Shown: positions 1-12,642 of the stretch, piece after piece
Layout of the letters: each line of letters begins with the position of its first letter
Numbering within the stretch: the stretch's first letter is position 1
NCBI RefSeq assembly: GCF_037176765.1
Contig: NC_090024.1
Span: forward strand, 161,306,778-161,370,777
Length of the DNA stretch: 64,000 nt
Direction: 5' to 3'
Source: Anolis sagrei
Taxonomy: Eukaryota > Chordata > Lepidosauria > Squamata > Anolidae
Position numbers and translations under genes: made by a program
Notes under the pieces: model-generated
What the model saw: only the letters and a program-made list of their open reading frames with translations
Databases searched by the model: none
What the model was told of the DNA's origin: nothing

Positions 1-139
1 TCTCTTATTTGATTAACCCTTTGCCTGTGACTTCATTTACACAGCCACATAATGTGGCATAGGAAACGAATTAGCCTGGGGTGTCCAATGACACTCCAGG
101 CTAATCAGTTTCAACCTGGAGTAAATGTTTAGCTTCTGT

Positions 140-278
140 GGGCCCTTCCAGACAGGCCCTTTATCCCAAGGTTTTCTGTTTTAAACTGGATCATATGAAT
201 CTGCACTGCTAGATCATCTGGGATAAACAGAAAACCTGGAATCAGATCCTGGGATAAAGGGCCTGTCTGGAAGGGCCC
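140..278. mobile_element. palindromic MITE (GGGCCCTTCC family)
   Basis: Long inverted repeats starting GGGCCCTTCCAGACAGGCCC and ending in the complement, with a second inner pair (TTTTCTGTTT / AAACAGAAAA), make almost the whole element fold back. A diverged member of the family also seen at 44.2, 58.2 and 59.7-60.4 kb. Confidence 0.75.
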
Positions 279-500
279 TTAGATAGCTGCTTTAAAAATT
301 GGACTATATCCCACCCACTGACATAGGTCCAGCTACCAATGAATGAAAAAGAAGGATTTTGTCATCTCATCTGACTTTTGAGCAAATAATGAATAGAAAG
401 CAAGATAAATTCTGCTCCTTTTAAAATGTAAAACTATAAAAATAATTCAACAAAAAGGTCTGCCTTGGTTAATCTCTCCTAATTGGCTGGAACTTGATTT

Positions 501-644
501 GACAATATTGCATAATACAAGGGATGGCAGAGAAGAAAACCATTACAATATTGGAAGTTCAATGAAAGATGTGATAATATTGCATAATACAAGGGATCGT
601 AGAGAAGAAAGTAGTTACACTATTGGAAGTTCAATGAAAACAAC
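501..644. repeat. tandem duplication, 72-bp unit, two copies
   Basis: Units 501-572 and 573-644 share CATAATACAAGGGAT, AGAGAAGAAA and ATTGGAAGTTCAATGAAA at a 72-bp spacing. As 72 is a multiple of three the ORF through it stays open; nothing suggests a real gene. Confidence 0.8.
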
Positions 645-649
645 CAATA

Positions 650-915
650 ATAAAAAACTATTAAATTCCAATTGTAACTCCAAAGTGCTGCAGAATTTGA
701 AGAGGCACGAATGGAGGGTGAAAGAGAGAAATGTGGTAAGAGGAAGGCGCGTCAAGCCAACCCCGACCGGGACCGCCTTCCACCTGGAAACTGATGCTCT
801 CACTGTGGGAGAAGATGCCGATCAAGAATAGGTCTCCACAGTCACCTATGGACCTACCGCCAGGATACTATGCATGGAGGACTATCATCCTTGGACTACG
901 AGGGATCGCCTAAGT
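650..915 (+). mobile_element. LINE ORF C-terminal fragment with zinc-finger-like end
   Basis: One frame reads as a basic stretch (KCGKRKARQANPDRDRLP), then after an internal stop CSHCGRRCRSRIGLHSH and ends SSLDYEGSPK before TAA, followed by a short TAAG tail. A Cys/His cluster of this kind ends the ORF of several non-LTR retrotransposons; the clade is not resolved. Confidence 0.5.
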
Positions 916-1484
916 AAGTAAGTCACTCCAAAGTGATGGACACTTGATTTCCTTGGTTCAGTATTTTCAAAATCATTGAAAATGGCACCATGATCAAAAG
1001 TGGGTATTCAAGAAGCAGATACAGAATTAGATCTACAACTGCAAAGAAAGGATAAACTGATTGCTAGGATCTACAAAATATTACTAAAAAAAACTCACAG
1101 AGGAAGAACAAGTAAAAGACCACATGATGGGCACAAAACATTGGACATAATATTGAAATGAACACATGGGAATCCAGGTGGAAAAGGGGGATGAAATTCA
1201 CCTGCAACTATGGCCTCCATGAGAATTTTTATAAGATAATGTATCATTGGTATATGACGCCAGAACAACTAGCTAAATCCAACCTAAGAGAAAGAATATT
1301 TATTGGAAATGTAATGCAGTGGTTAGCTCCTTTTACCATATGTGGTGGCTATGCCCACAAACTGAAAAATATTGGGCAAAAATGCTCAAAATAATGGAAA
1401 ATATATTAAACATCAAAATTATATTAGAACCTGAAACCTTTCTATTAGGTCTCATTCATAAACGATTTTCAAAAAAGTACCATC

Positions 1485-2527
1485 TCAGAGGTTAAGATCT
1501 TCTGAGGAGGCCCTGATCTCAGTTCCATCTCCTTCACAGGCATGACTGATGGGGACGAGATACAGGGCCTTCTCAGTGGTGGCCCCTCAACTTTGGAAGA
1601 CCATCTCCAGTGAATCAGCTCCCTCCCTCCTGACTTTCAGAAGAAAAGTGAAAACGTGGATGTGGGACCAAGCCTTTGGACAGTAATTCTCAGAGCAATA
1701 AGTGACTATGGAATAGTACAATTTACAACTGGAATGGCTCTTGGACTATGCCTTTGGATTGTGTGCTTTTAATTAATTTGTTTTAAAATTGAGTCATTTC
1801 AATTTTTTAGTTTTCATGTATACGTTTTATTTTATTTTATGTATGTATATAAAGGAGGGCGACTAAAATGATCAAGGGGCTGGAGAACAAGCCCTATGAG
1901 GAGCGGCTTAGGGAACTGGGCATGTTTAGCCTGAAGAAGAGAAGGCTGAGAGGAGATATGATAGCCATGTATAAATATGTGAGAGGAAGCCACAGGGAGG
2001 AGGGAGCAAGCTTGTTTTCTGCTTCCTTGGAGACTAGGACGCGGAACAATGGCTTCACACTACAAGAGAGGAGATTCCATCTGAACATTAGGAAGAACTT
2101 CCTGACTGTGAGAGCCGTTCAGCAGTGGAACTCTCTGCCCCGGAGTATGGTGGAGGCTACTTCTTTGGTAGCTTTTAAGCAGAGGCTGGATGGCCATTTG
2201 TCAGGGGTGATTTGAATGCAATATTCCTGCTTCTTGGCAGGGGGTTGGACTGGATGGCCCATGAGGTCTCTTCCAACTCTTTGATTCTATGATTCTATGA
2301 TTTTAGTGGGTTAGTTAGGTGCAAGGAAAGGGAGTTAATGTAAGCTAGGTCTCTTTATGAGAAACTCCTTTCTTGCAGCTTTAGATTAGAATCTTTGATT
2401 CTTTGATTCTATGATTCTATGATTCTATATGCAGCATTGAATTGTGCCTTTTTCATGAGCTGTTCTGAGTCCCCTTCGGGATGAGAAGGATGCGGTATAA
2501 ATACAGTAAATAAATAAATAAATAAAA
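1485..2527 (+). mobile_element. L2 LINE 3' fragment inside L1
   Basis: 1485-1850 carries the L2 C-terminal pattern ([15 protein letters not shown], then SLLTFRRKVKTW). Its 3' end, with CTGAGTCCCCTTCGGGATGA and an (AAATA)n tail, is at about 2455-2527. It is split by the CR1 at about 1851-2301. Confidence 0.75.
1851..2301 (+). mobile_element. CR1 LINE 3' end inside L2
   Basis: The ORF encodes IKGLENKPYEERLRELG, KKRRLRGDMIAMYKYVRG and RAVQQWNSLPRSMVEA, the CR1 ORF2 C-terminus, followed by the short 3' UTR and the diagnostic ATTCTATG tandem tail. Confidence 0.88.
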
Positions 2528-2879
2528 TAGTATGAGATATTTTTTTCAAGACATGGTATCAGCAGCCAGAATATTGTTTGCAAAATATTGGAGACAACAG
2601 ACAATACCAACAATGGAAGAATGGAAAATGAAACTCATGGAACCCTCTGAAATGAATAAGCTGTCCAGGTGGCTACAGGATCAGATTTTATACTTGGAAA
2701 ATCTGAAAATAACAAAGATTTGCTTCTTAAATTGAATAAAGTACATGGAACTCACAAAAAATTAAAGTTGAACAATTTATGGAAATAATCTTCCAGCATT
2801 ATTGAGAACACAAGGTGTTCCAACATTATTGAGAACACATCAAACAACCTATCTTCCTTTCCATTCCTAAATGTTTGTA

Positions 2880-4641
2880 AATAGAACAATATATTGAATA
2901 TAAATACAAATATTAAAAATCTAAATGTTAGAAGTTCAAATGAAAGGTATTTCTCAAGCAGTTCATTCCTCATGTTTTTCATAATATTAATAGTAGTTGT
3001 TATTTTAGAATGCAGTGTTTTTACTAACCTAATATAGTATGGCATTTCTGGATTGTCTACAATAGTTTAATGCCAGCTTATATTTGAATAAGCTTTCACT
3101 GCAATTCAACTCTGAATGGATTTTTACAGGTTTTTGATGAAACCATGAAAGCTTATTTCAAAATACTTAGCAGTCAGACTCCCAGACTGAGAATTCACTA
3201 TTTACTCAATCTGGATTGGGAATTGGAAAATTGCCATCTTCTTTGAAGCACTGAAAATAGAGAAAGTGGGTCTTTTGTTACTACTATTTATTTGTTACAT
3301 AGCTTTATTTGTATTGTTTGTAGATTATTTTGTCAAAGTGTTTAAAAACTTTGCTTCATCTTAATAAATTGGAAGGTAGTATATAAGAGGCACATTGTAA
3401 ATGCATAGGACTGTCATCCTACTTTAACTGCAATGGCTTCCATCCCATCGATTTGAAGTTTAGGAAGGGATATTTTGAATTCTCAGACAGATATGCTATT
3501 GTTGTATGAAAATAAAATCCAAGATTCCATGGAATGCAATTAAAGTAGAATTATAGTACTATAATTTTATATTGTGTAATGGCCTCAAGCATGGCAGAAA
3601 TACTAATACAGCAAAACAAAACAGAGGCAAAACAACCACTGAACCGAATGTATACAAACCATCTCTGAAGCTTTGAAATGGTTAGAAAATGCATTTTTAA
3701 CATAGTACCAGAGTGATAATGATATTAGTGATATGCAAGTTGGTAAGTATATGTTTGCGTTTGAGTGCTGGGAATATTCTGGGGAAAAGTCACTAAGAAG
3801 CAAGTTATTTGTTTTTCTGTCTCAGACATAGATTGTGGGTACAAAGACATTTTGTTAGTTTGGTTTAAAAATAGATTGTAAAACCATTTAGATGTATGAA
3901 TTTTCATGTTAAAACACCTGAGAAGGTATTGGGAATGATTAGCATGCAAAACAAAATAAAAAGTTCATTCTAAAGTTTCCATCTAAATACACCAGAACTT
4001 AGGGAATCACACTCTAAACACTTTTATTTTTTGCTAGAAGAGACTTTGTTACTATTAGTTCTTCTGATATTCTGATAGTAGAAGGCTAATTGGATTTTAA
4101 ACAGCATATATTGAATCATGGCAACTCATTGAACTGAAACGTTTTGATTGATGTAAAGACACAGACTTTTTTGCCATTGAGTACGGTAATTAGGATTGCT
4201 TTATATAATTCATAGTGAAACACTATTCTGGATCTATTGACTCTGCATGATAAAATCCTTCTAGAGAAATATCAACTAAGGGTATCCCAGATATTGATCA
4301 GCATCATGGGAACTATGAACTGCGAACAAAGCATCAGAACCAAACATTTCAATCCATCTGTTACTGTGTCCAAAAGCAGATATATAACTTAGGTTTTACC
4401 AATTGGCTACCCAGGCACTTGTAGTTTGAAATCCCACATATCCCTAAACTGGTCTTCTGAACCTATGACCTATATTAGGAGAATAATCCAGAATCAGAAA
4501 TGTGACATGCAAAAGCATTTGACAGCTTTATGAGTTTATGGGTTTTGGCAATGCAAACTCAGCAATGAAACACCAGATAATCTGGGGAAAATCGGCATGA
4601 GTCCTGATGCTTCACATTTAAACTTTATGCTTCAAGTAATG

Positions 4642-4693
<52 letters not shown>

Positions 4694-6770
4694 GTCTCCT
4701 GATGGAAGCTAAAAGGTGGCAGCTGTGCCAAAGTAGTGGACCCCAAATCGCTGAGCAGAAATGAGCAGAGAAAGCTTTGATTGCTTCTAGAGCAGTAGTG
4801 AGTAGTGTCTCTCAACTACAAATCAAGCAAGCTACGAGGGGGAAAAAAAAGACCCAATCAAGGCAATAATGGCCTCCACTTCACAATCAGACAAGTGCTC
4901 CTACTTTAGAAATCCTACCATTTATAGCTGATTGCTAAGCCTGGCCTCATTTCTAATCTAAAGGGCGAGTAATAATTTGAGAAAGGAATTATAACAACTT
5001 CCCAACGATTTGGTAAATTGTTATTATTTGGAGGGGGGTAAGGAAGAGAGGTTGTTGTGAAGCTATTGCTTTTTGTAAGTTATTTCTCTCACACATACAC
5101 ACACACCCTAAAATCTGGTGCACTACTATATCAGCCATAAAAATTCTTTTCTGATCCATCCTAGAAGGGGAAGGAAGGAAGACACCATGAAAACACACCA
5201 ACAAAAATCAGGAAAATTATTATATGATGTTTTAAGTGATATATCAAAACCAATGGCAGAGAGAGAAAGGACTCTTTAAAGGAGCTTGACTGTTGTTAAT
5301 TTTGTGGTTGTAATGATACCAAAATGATACCAAAATTCAAATAGAATGTCCACTTGGGAATGAAGATGGGTGGTTAAGGTGAGATGTATGTTTCTACTGA
5401 GCTGCTCTCAAAGTCAAAAAAGACACCTCTACATTTTATATAATTTCCCCCTAATTTTAACATTATGGTGGTATCATTTATATAGCTACAGCAAGCAAAA
5501 ACCAAATAATATTGTATTAAAATGTTAATTTTTTCTATTTGTTAGCTTGAAAAACTAGTGTTGGTGCTGACAGTTGTTTGTCTCAATGTCTCTGGATTCA
5601 GGATATTCACAATAAATGGTATATCTTCATTATTTACTTGAGAGAAGGAGAAACTATTATTTTCTTTGAACAAAAAAGGAAATGAGTACAATTAAGCAAC
5701 ATCCCTGCTAAAAGCATTGGGAGTCACTTCACATTTGGCTACATATCACACATATGTAGCATAACCAGTTCTTATTGGTGAAAAGTATTAGATTCATTAA
5801 TAATGCGGTCTCAAATACTTTTGATGAGAACTTCACTGCACATCAAAATGAATAAATTTAAAATTACTTGAGTAAAATCTATGCACAGCCTGACTGCGAG
5901 TTGGATGCTTTCGTTGTGTAAGTTGGACAGTTCCTAAAATTTTGCATTAGTTTTCATAACATGTACACGATTTTGGATGCCATCCAGTTTACTGATGAGA
6001 TGAATGTGTATATGTTTTAATTTCCTTTGGCAATGGCACCTATTTCAAAGGCCTCATTTCTCCTCACTCATTTTTTATTATGTTTCTGCCAGCTGTGACA
6101 ACATTGTCTAAAAATAATGGCATGCTCTGGCCTTATTCTTCATCATGCCATTATTGTATTTCTGCAACTTACCATGTTGTTCTAGAACTTACTAACTGCA
6201 CACTTTTCAGGCATATCGGCAGGGAAACTTCCTTCCATCTCAATTTGAAACTTCAGGACCAAAGGTTAGAAAGTGGAAACATGAGAAGTGCTGCTCGAAG
6301 GAAAAAGCCAATACTATCCAGATATTACTTGTTGTATGAAGACCCTATGCTGAGGGCAGGCTACCTGCTGGGAGAAGTGGCTACTAACGGATCCTGTTTT
6401 CACTCATGCCCGAAGGTAGACAAGTGGAACTGTTTCATGTGAACTGCACAACCTGGATGTGAAGCAGATCCACATGAAGCCTTCATCCCTAGCCTGTATC
6501 TCTAGAATTGTCCACCAGGGAAAAGAGGATATATTTTAAATAAAAAAAGTCATAAATGAATAATTTCAACATTTGCTGTCTTATATAATAGGTGTATCTA
6601 TAAACCTGTCCAAATCTAGGTCTGAATTCATTGAATTGATTACCAAGTGGTCAAGAGTAACAATTGGATGAAGATTGATGCTTCCATCTGTGAATTTATG
6701 GTCTGAGTCAGGAATTTATGCATATTTTAAAGTAACATATGGATCTTTTGGATTGTGCATTTACTCCATG
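2880..6770. other. non-coding stretch without recognised gene
   Basis: AT-rich sequence with only short unrelated ORFs. It holds a (TA)n array at 4646-4691 and a short CA run near 5093-5107. No exon, RNA gene or clearly bounded element was seen. Confidence 0.5.
4646..4691. repeat. (TA)n microsatellite
   Basis: About 23 perfect TA units. Confidence 0.95.
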
Positions 6771-6776
6771 TAATCA

Positions 6777-6965
6777 ATGCAGTTTATCATCACTTTAACT
6801 GCCATGGCTCAATGCTATGGAATCATGGGAGTTGTTGTTCTAAAGATCTTTAGCTTTCTCTGCCAGAGAGTACTGGTGAGTTGCCAAACTATAAGTCCCA
6901 TCATTTCATTGCAATCAAACTGGGATCAAACTGCATTTATTCTCCAGTGCAGATGCATCCTTAGT
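6777..6965 (-). repeat. ancient interspersed repeat, family A
   Basis: Shares ACTGCCATGGCTCAATGC and the TTCTCTGCCAGAGAG block, in reverse complement, with 11985-12140. The family name is not known to me; it resembles an old amniote SINE or MITE. Confidence 0.5.
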
Positions 6966-7754
6966 GGAATAAGACGGCAATATTTCACTAGACTGAAGGG
7001 GATATAACTTGAAATCATGATCCAAATGCACATGCATGAAAATAGTAGTAGAAATAAGATCCATTGAACATAATTGTATAGCTTTCTGAAGTAAAGCCCA
7101 TTGAACACAATTGTAGAGACCCCTGAACAAGATTATGCAGTCAATGTGGATTTCATATTCCTTAAAGCAGAGTTGGAGGAATCAGCACTCTTCAGATATG
7201 GTTGAACTCCAATTCCATCCGCCCTAGTCAACGTACCATCTATACTCATGCCAACCTCATGCATAACTCGAGTGCAGGATTTGGGACCAAAATTATGGGT
7301 GTTGCTATGACTCATGCATAAGTTGAGGGTAATTCCTTGGAGAGGGGAACCCAACAACTGCCCTGAAAATAAACACACACAAAACATTGTGCATCTGTGG
7401 CTAACATTGTGGTGTTTTTAGATTCCACTCACTTGTGGTGTGACAGGAAGGATTCTTTTTAATACAATGACATTCATTTTTAAAACAATTACAACATGGA
7501 CACAAAACTGACAGGTCAGTATAGCTAAATCCAATACTAATCTTACTTAGACTAAACTGAATAAAATAAGTAAGACTTATGTTAGTAGTAATTAATAAAT
7601 CTCATGCATGTCATTGCTTCCAATTGAATAATTCATAGACAATTATAGTTCAGAGTTATTTTTCCCCTCGAGGATTGGTTTTTCTTCTTGTGAAGTAACA
7701 AAAAATATGTGGGCCATAAAGTTGGTTTGGAAGATATATAAAATCCTATTAATT

Positions 7755-7920
7755 TATTGACCTTATTTATATCCCGCCTTTCTCAAACCCGAAGGGGACT
7801 CAAGGCGGCTTACATATAGGCAATTATTCAATGCCTTAAAGCAACACACTATTCCAATGAGCATTTAAATTAAAATTGAAATTAAAATTAATGCATATTA
7901 AACATTTAAAACATGCAGTA
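7755..7920 (-). mobile_element. L2-type LINE 3' end
   Basis: TTATTTATATCCCGCC, ACCCGAAGGGGACTCAAGGC and GGCTTACA mark the reverse complement of the L2-like 3' end that recurs through the window. Confidence 0.65.
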
Positions 7921-8110
7921 TTAAAAATCACGCCATCTATTTTGCATATCCTGATTCTATCTACCTGAAATCTGTTAGCAGAAGGTGTGTGTGTGTATAA
8001 ATATGGCATATTTCTTTCAAAGTGGCTCACAAACAAAATCAGTAAAAATATAGTGCAAGAGCACGATTGCAAACCAAATAAAAGCTGTTAATTATAAGTC
8101 GTACAGGGAA

Positions 8111-8165
8111 ATTGGCAGTGCAATCCCTATCCGGGAGCAAGCCCCACTAAGGTCAATGGGAACGA
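8111..8165. repeat. short palindromic repeat, family B
   Basis: GCAATCCCTATCC and AAGCCCCACTAAGGTCAATGG belong to a widespread motif (AAGTCCCACTGAATTCAGTGG type). Further decayed copies are at 11161-11230 and 15231-15305. Class unknown. Confidence 0.45.
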
Positions 8166-8839
8166 AGATTACATCACTGCCTTACCTTCCCATTCATGTA
8201 ATTGCATGCAAAAACATATGTATATATGTATTTACTCAAATCAAGCTAACAACTGGGATAATAACAGCTTCCACCCAACCCTAGTTGTATAGAAAGCCTT
8301 ATGCAAAGCACATGGTAGGATATATTTTTTTAAAGTCTTGAGTGAAATTTAAATATCCGAAATTAGCTGGGAATTTTTGAAAGAAAAGAATGGCTAAACC
8401 TGTAGTCTTGGCAGAAACCCTGAGCTCAATGCGAATGTTTTTCTTTTACACCAGTGAAAGGAAATTGTGAAAGGGGGAACAGCAAAGTGGAATACAAGCC
8501 ACAGCTGAATTTTTGTATTCTTTGTAAAGCCAACAATTATAATAAGGCACACACCCTTATATACAAACGTTTCCTTGCAATTAATTCTCAAGTGTCACTT
8601 TAGCAGTCACAACATCGCTAGGACCTTCCAACTCAGGCATTTACAAATATGTAATGGGTGAACGTTTTAAAGATCAACAACCTTTTTGAGCAAAAAAGTA
8701 TAATTCGCATTGCAATTTCAGTGGAAAGGAGAAAACCACCCCGAACAATACTTATAATAAGAATAAGATGATGTCATTCATTTGTAAATAGGTTTTGACT
8801 GGGTTTTTTTTTAATGGACAGATTTAAATACTGGTCTGA

Positions 8840-8890
8840 ATCCCCTGAGAAGGGCAGGATACAAATGTAGTAAGTAAATAAATAAAATAC
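8840..8890 (+). mobile_element. L2-type LINE 3' tail
   Basis: TGAATCCCCTGAGAAGGGCAG followed by an (AAATA)-like tail; only the last bases are present. Confidence 0.5.
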
Positions 8891-9590
8891 TGTTAAGCCA
8901 TGATTTTCACAAATGGGTCACTGACTCAGATTTTATATATTGCAATGGGATCAATATACAGCCATAGGAATAGATATTTGGTAGTAAAGAATCAAGAAAA
9001 TGGTTTCCCTACTACTATTGTATTCTAGGAAATGTATTCTTTGAGTGTTTAGTATTGCGCAGCAGGAGTATAAGCTTAAATGACCCCTAGTGTCAGAAAG
9101 CAGCATGTCTAAGACAATTACAAGGGGTTTTTTCCCCCGAAAGGAAAGAGAGAGATAAATAGTCTACGCCACTGGCTTAATCTTGACCTAAAAATAGTGA
9201 CAATCGTTCAGACCCGTGACATGAAATATTTTTTTAAAGGCATTAAATAAAAATAATGGAAAAATCTTTTAAAAGTAAGGAATGAATTGTTATTGCCCCA
9301 CTTTTAGTCCATATAAACATTAGTAAATATATTATACAACTATTGTCAACTAAATAGAAAGTGTTAAGATGCAGTCAAAATAATATTCCTCCAGAATGGA
9401 AAGAGTAGTAAGATGAAAGAAGCCATGTCTGGTTATTGGATCGTAACCTTCCTCAGAATAATTCTGCTTCAAAGGCATCAGACAAAAAAGTCATGTGTTC
9501 ATTTAAATGAGCGAGGGAAAAGATTTACCCATACCCACCACAGTGGAAGCCAATGGATAATTCATTTCGACACGTGATTTCCACACAAAT

Positions 9591-10340
9591 TACTGTATAT
9601 ACTCAAGTATAAACCTAGTTTTTCAGTCCTTTTTTTAGGCTGAAAAAGCCCCCCCCCCTCAGTTTATACTCGGGTGAGAGTCCTGGCGGGAAGGCTTGGG
9701 GCTGAAAGAAGGGGTCTTTCAGCCCCACACTTTTCTGCCAGGACCCTCACCTCTCTGCGCAGCAACCCAGCTCTCCTTCCTCTCCTCCTCTCTTGGTGCA
9801 GTGCATGACTTTCTCGCCCCTTCTCTCGGCACCAGTCATTCCCATTTTTCCTTATTCATATACACACAGCATTTTCCCCAAAATATATAGTTAAAATAAA
9901 CTATGGTGATTATTGGAGGGATACGTAAGCACATTTACATTGAAGAAGGTTAGAATAATGATTTAATCAGAGTTGGACAGTCTTATCTTAAATCACAGTT
10001 TTATGTAAATATTCAAAAACATTTAACCAACCGATGAATCAATTAATTTAATTTTATTGGTATCTATTTTTATTTTGAAATTTACCAGTAGCTGCTGCAT
10101 TTCCTACCCTCAGCTTATACTCAAGTCAATATGTTTTCTTCTGTGTAGTACTGTGAAATCCACACCTGTGGTATTTCCCTGCATCCACGCAACGAAATAC
10201 CACAGGTGTGAATTTTACAGTTAACCACTAGAAGAAACATGGTTACAGGTAAGCAACCTTACTTTCCCAGTTTTTTTGTGGTAAAATTAGGTGCTTTGGC
10301 TTATATTCGGGTTGGCTTATACTTGAGTATATATGGGTAG
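9591..10340. mobile_element. mariner-like MITE with 'ACTCAAGTATAA' ends
   Basis: Left end TACTGTATATACTCAAGTATAA and right end TTATACTTGAGTATATATGG are inverted copies. Inner subterminal sequence (CTAGTTTTTCAG, TTTATACTCGGGTGAG) repeats the motif. No transposase is present. An inverted-repeat insert lies inside at about 10149-10222. Confidence 0.65.
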
Positions 10341-10900
10341 GTCTTCTGTGGTTTTGTGTTGTAGATGGATTAGGAATCAGCTGGTTTTCCCTGTAATAGA
10401 CAGTAAGAGCACCCAAAGCTTTGGAGAGCATCTGTTCAACAATTTCAAAGCTCTCTACTTGGGCGGTGATGGCACGATTGTCAACATAGATGAAATTCTC
10501 TATCCATTCTGGCAGTGGCTGATTAATTGTGTAAATGTTAAGCATTGATGGAACAAGCATGCTCCCCTGAGGCAGGCTGTTTTTCTGTTTTTGCCATCTG
10601 CTTCTTTGGCCCTGAAATTCAACAAAAAGCTCCTGTTTTGTAGCAAATTTCCTATGAGGTGGGTAAGGTGGTAGCCCTTTGTGATATTATTAGTTTTTCT
10701 CAGGAGAAGATGATGGTTTACAGTGTCATAAGCTGCTGACAGGTTAATGAAGATAACTCCTGTAATCTGCTGCCATACTTTTGGACAATAACCGTACTGC
10801 CACCATCTGATGGTATCAAAGGAAATAAATAAAAATTTCAGTTTACAAACAACATATAGACAGGAAAGGTGAACTACTAGAAGAGTAATATCAATATTTG
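10341..10900 (-). mobile_element. LINE reverse transcriptase fragment
   Basis: Minus-strand frames encode FINLSAAYDTVNHHLLLRK, then LIGNLLQNRSFLLNF, and in another frame LNIYTINQPLPEWIE, FIYVDNRAITAQ (a decayed YADD box) and YRENQLIPNPSTTQ. These are RT domains of a non-LTR element, broken by at least one frameshift. Probably the same family as the 3' ends at 45.2 and 63.3 kb. Confidence 0.7.
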
Positions 10901-11984
10901 CTGTGCTTTGACAAAGGCTGTCTTTTAATTGTTGTGCTCTGCCTGGAGAGAAATAAAATGCATTATTCTTGCATTTCATATTTGGTGGCATGGATAATAT
11001 TTGGTCAAATCTCTCTTTATATGGTTAGTAAATATAGCTACATAGTGCGCTCCAGCTATTATAATGAAGCAAATATAAACACAATGAGATAGCCATTATG
11101 GAATTGCTCTTAAAACAATAATAGCACGCACATTTCTGAAGCTGGAAAAGAATTGAGATCCTTTACAGCATAAGGTTTACTTGGAAATCAGTCCCACTGT
11201 GCTCAATGAGATTTATCTGCTAATAAATGTGGTTAGGATTCTGTAGCCTGAAGCTGTTGGGGGAAAACTCGGAGGGAATGCCGCTTTCCCTGAAAGAGTT
11301 ATGGACCTGATAGAAAAGAACTATGTTTCTGGCCCATGAAACAATGTGGGGAAAACCACACATATAAATATGTGATTTTTAATAAAATTAGAGATGAGTA
11401 TAAAGAAACTACCATAAATTCCTTATTATGAGCGTATATATAGTGGGATTTTGGGGGTGATCAGAACAGTTTATTCGAAGTTCATATTACACACTTTATG
11501 GCTGACCTTCCAGCTTTCTGCTCTGGTGATAAACCACCAATGAGGGAATGAGAAAACCCCAGGAGGGCAATTCGTTTTAGACTTCATTACTGGGGGTGTT
11601 GAGGGAAAGAGACATCATTCTCAGCAAGCCATAAAGACCTGACTTTGGAAAGATTCAGAATAGAATTACGGATAGCTGTCTGCCTTAAGAAAAAAGTAGA
11701 TCATGTTTTTTTTTTTTTAAACTAATTTAGTTCATTTCTTTTTCTGGGTGGACCTGTGAAAATCATAATGCTGAGAGTAACTATTGCAAACAGGCTAAAA
11801 CATGAGTCTCTTCTTCGTGAGAGATTGGTTTTTTAAGGCAGGCATGCTTACCTAGGATGATGACATTTTAAAGTAGTAGTTTTTTGGTTTATTAACCCAA
11901 TAATATAACCAGGAACAATGAGGAAAACATCACTTGTGGTCAGAAACAAAAATGATAATAAGTTATATAAATTGAATGGAAAAC

Positions 11985-12140
11985 TGAGATTTGTAGTTTG
12001 GTGTGACGCCACCATCACTCTTTGGCAAAGAAGGCTAAAACTCTTGTAAAATCACAGCTCTTATTGCATTGAGCCATGGCAGTTTAAGTGGTGTCAACCT
12101 GCATTAATTCCACAGTGTAGATGCTCCCATAGTCCAATAC
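11985..12140 (+). repeat. ancient interspersed repeat, family A (second copy)
   Basis: Contains TTGTAGTTTGGTGTGACG, ATTGAGCCATGGCAGTTTAA and TTCCACAGTGTAGATGC, opposite in orientation to the copy at 6.8 kb. Confidence 0.5.
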
Positions 12141-12299
12141 TCAAACCACTATGCCATGCTGGTTCTCTGGTTCTACTCATGGGCAGTCATTAGAGATCCC
12201 TGTGGCTTCACATGTATAAAGCATATGCTATATCACAAAACTGCATTGTGAAATCAACATGGAATTAAATACTGCAATAGAACCTTGCCTGATAGAGCG

Positions 12300-12642
12300 C
12301 TGACATAATTAGTTATATATTTTTTATTTTTAGTGTGTTTTATCATGTTTTTTTATTTTATGATGTTTTTTATATTCTCCTTTTTTGTTTATTAAGTTAC
12401 AGTTAGATTGTTCTATATTGTCTAACGTGCTTTGTTTTGATGTAAATTGTTTGTATGGTTTTCTTTGTGGCCTTGAATTGCTGCCATATTTATTGGAAAC
12501 TGCCCTGAGTCCCTTTGGGAAGATAGGGCGGTCTATAAATAAAGTTTTATTATTATATTATTATACACTGTGAACTGCCCTGAGTCCCCTTTGGGGTTGA
12601 GGAGGGTGGTATACAAATACCGCAAATAAATAAAAATAAATA
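12300..12642 (+). mobile_element. two L2-type LINE 3' ends in tandem
   Basis: One 3' end (CTGCCCTGAGTCCCTTTGGG, then an ATT-type tail) finishes near 12562; a second (TGCCCTGAGTCCCCTTTGGG, then an AAATA-type tail) follows at 12575-12642. The two tail types mark two L2-like subfamilies. Confidence 0.65.

Larger units (their letters stand above)
920..2760 (+). mobile_element. L1 ORF2 C-terminal fragment, split by other LINEs
   Basis: Left part up to about 1470 encodes WESRWKRGMKFTCNY and YKIMYHWYMTPEQLAKS, the L1 ORF2 C-terminal pattern. After the insert, from about 2528, MVSAARILFAKYW and PTMEEWKMKL continue the same protein. The L1 body is decayed, with several frame breaks. The gap is filled by an L2 fragment that itself holds a CR1. 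Confidence 0.75.
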
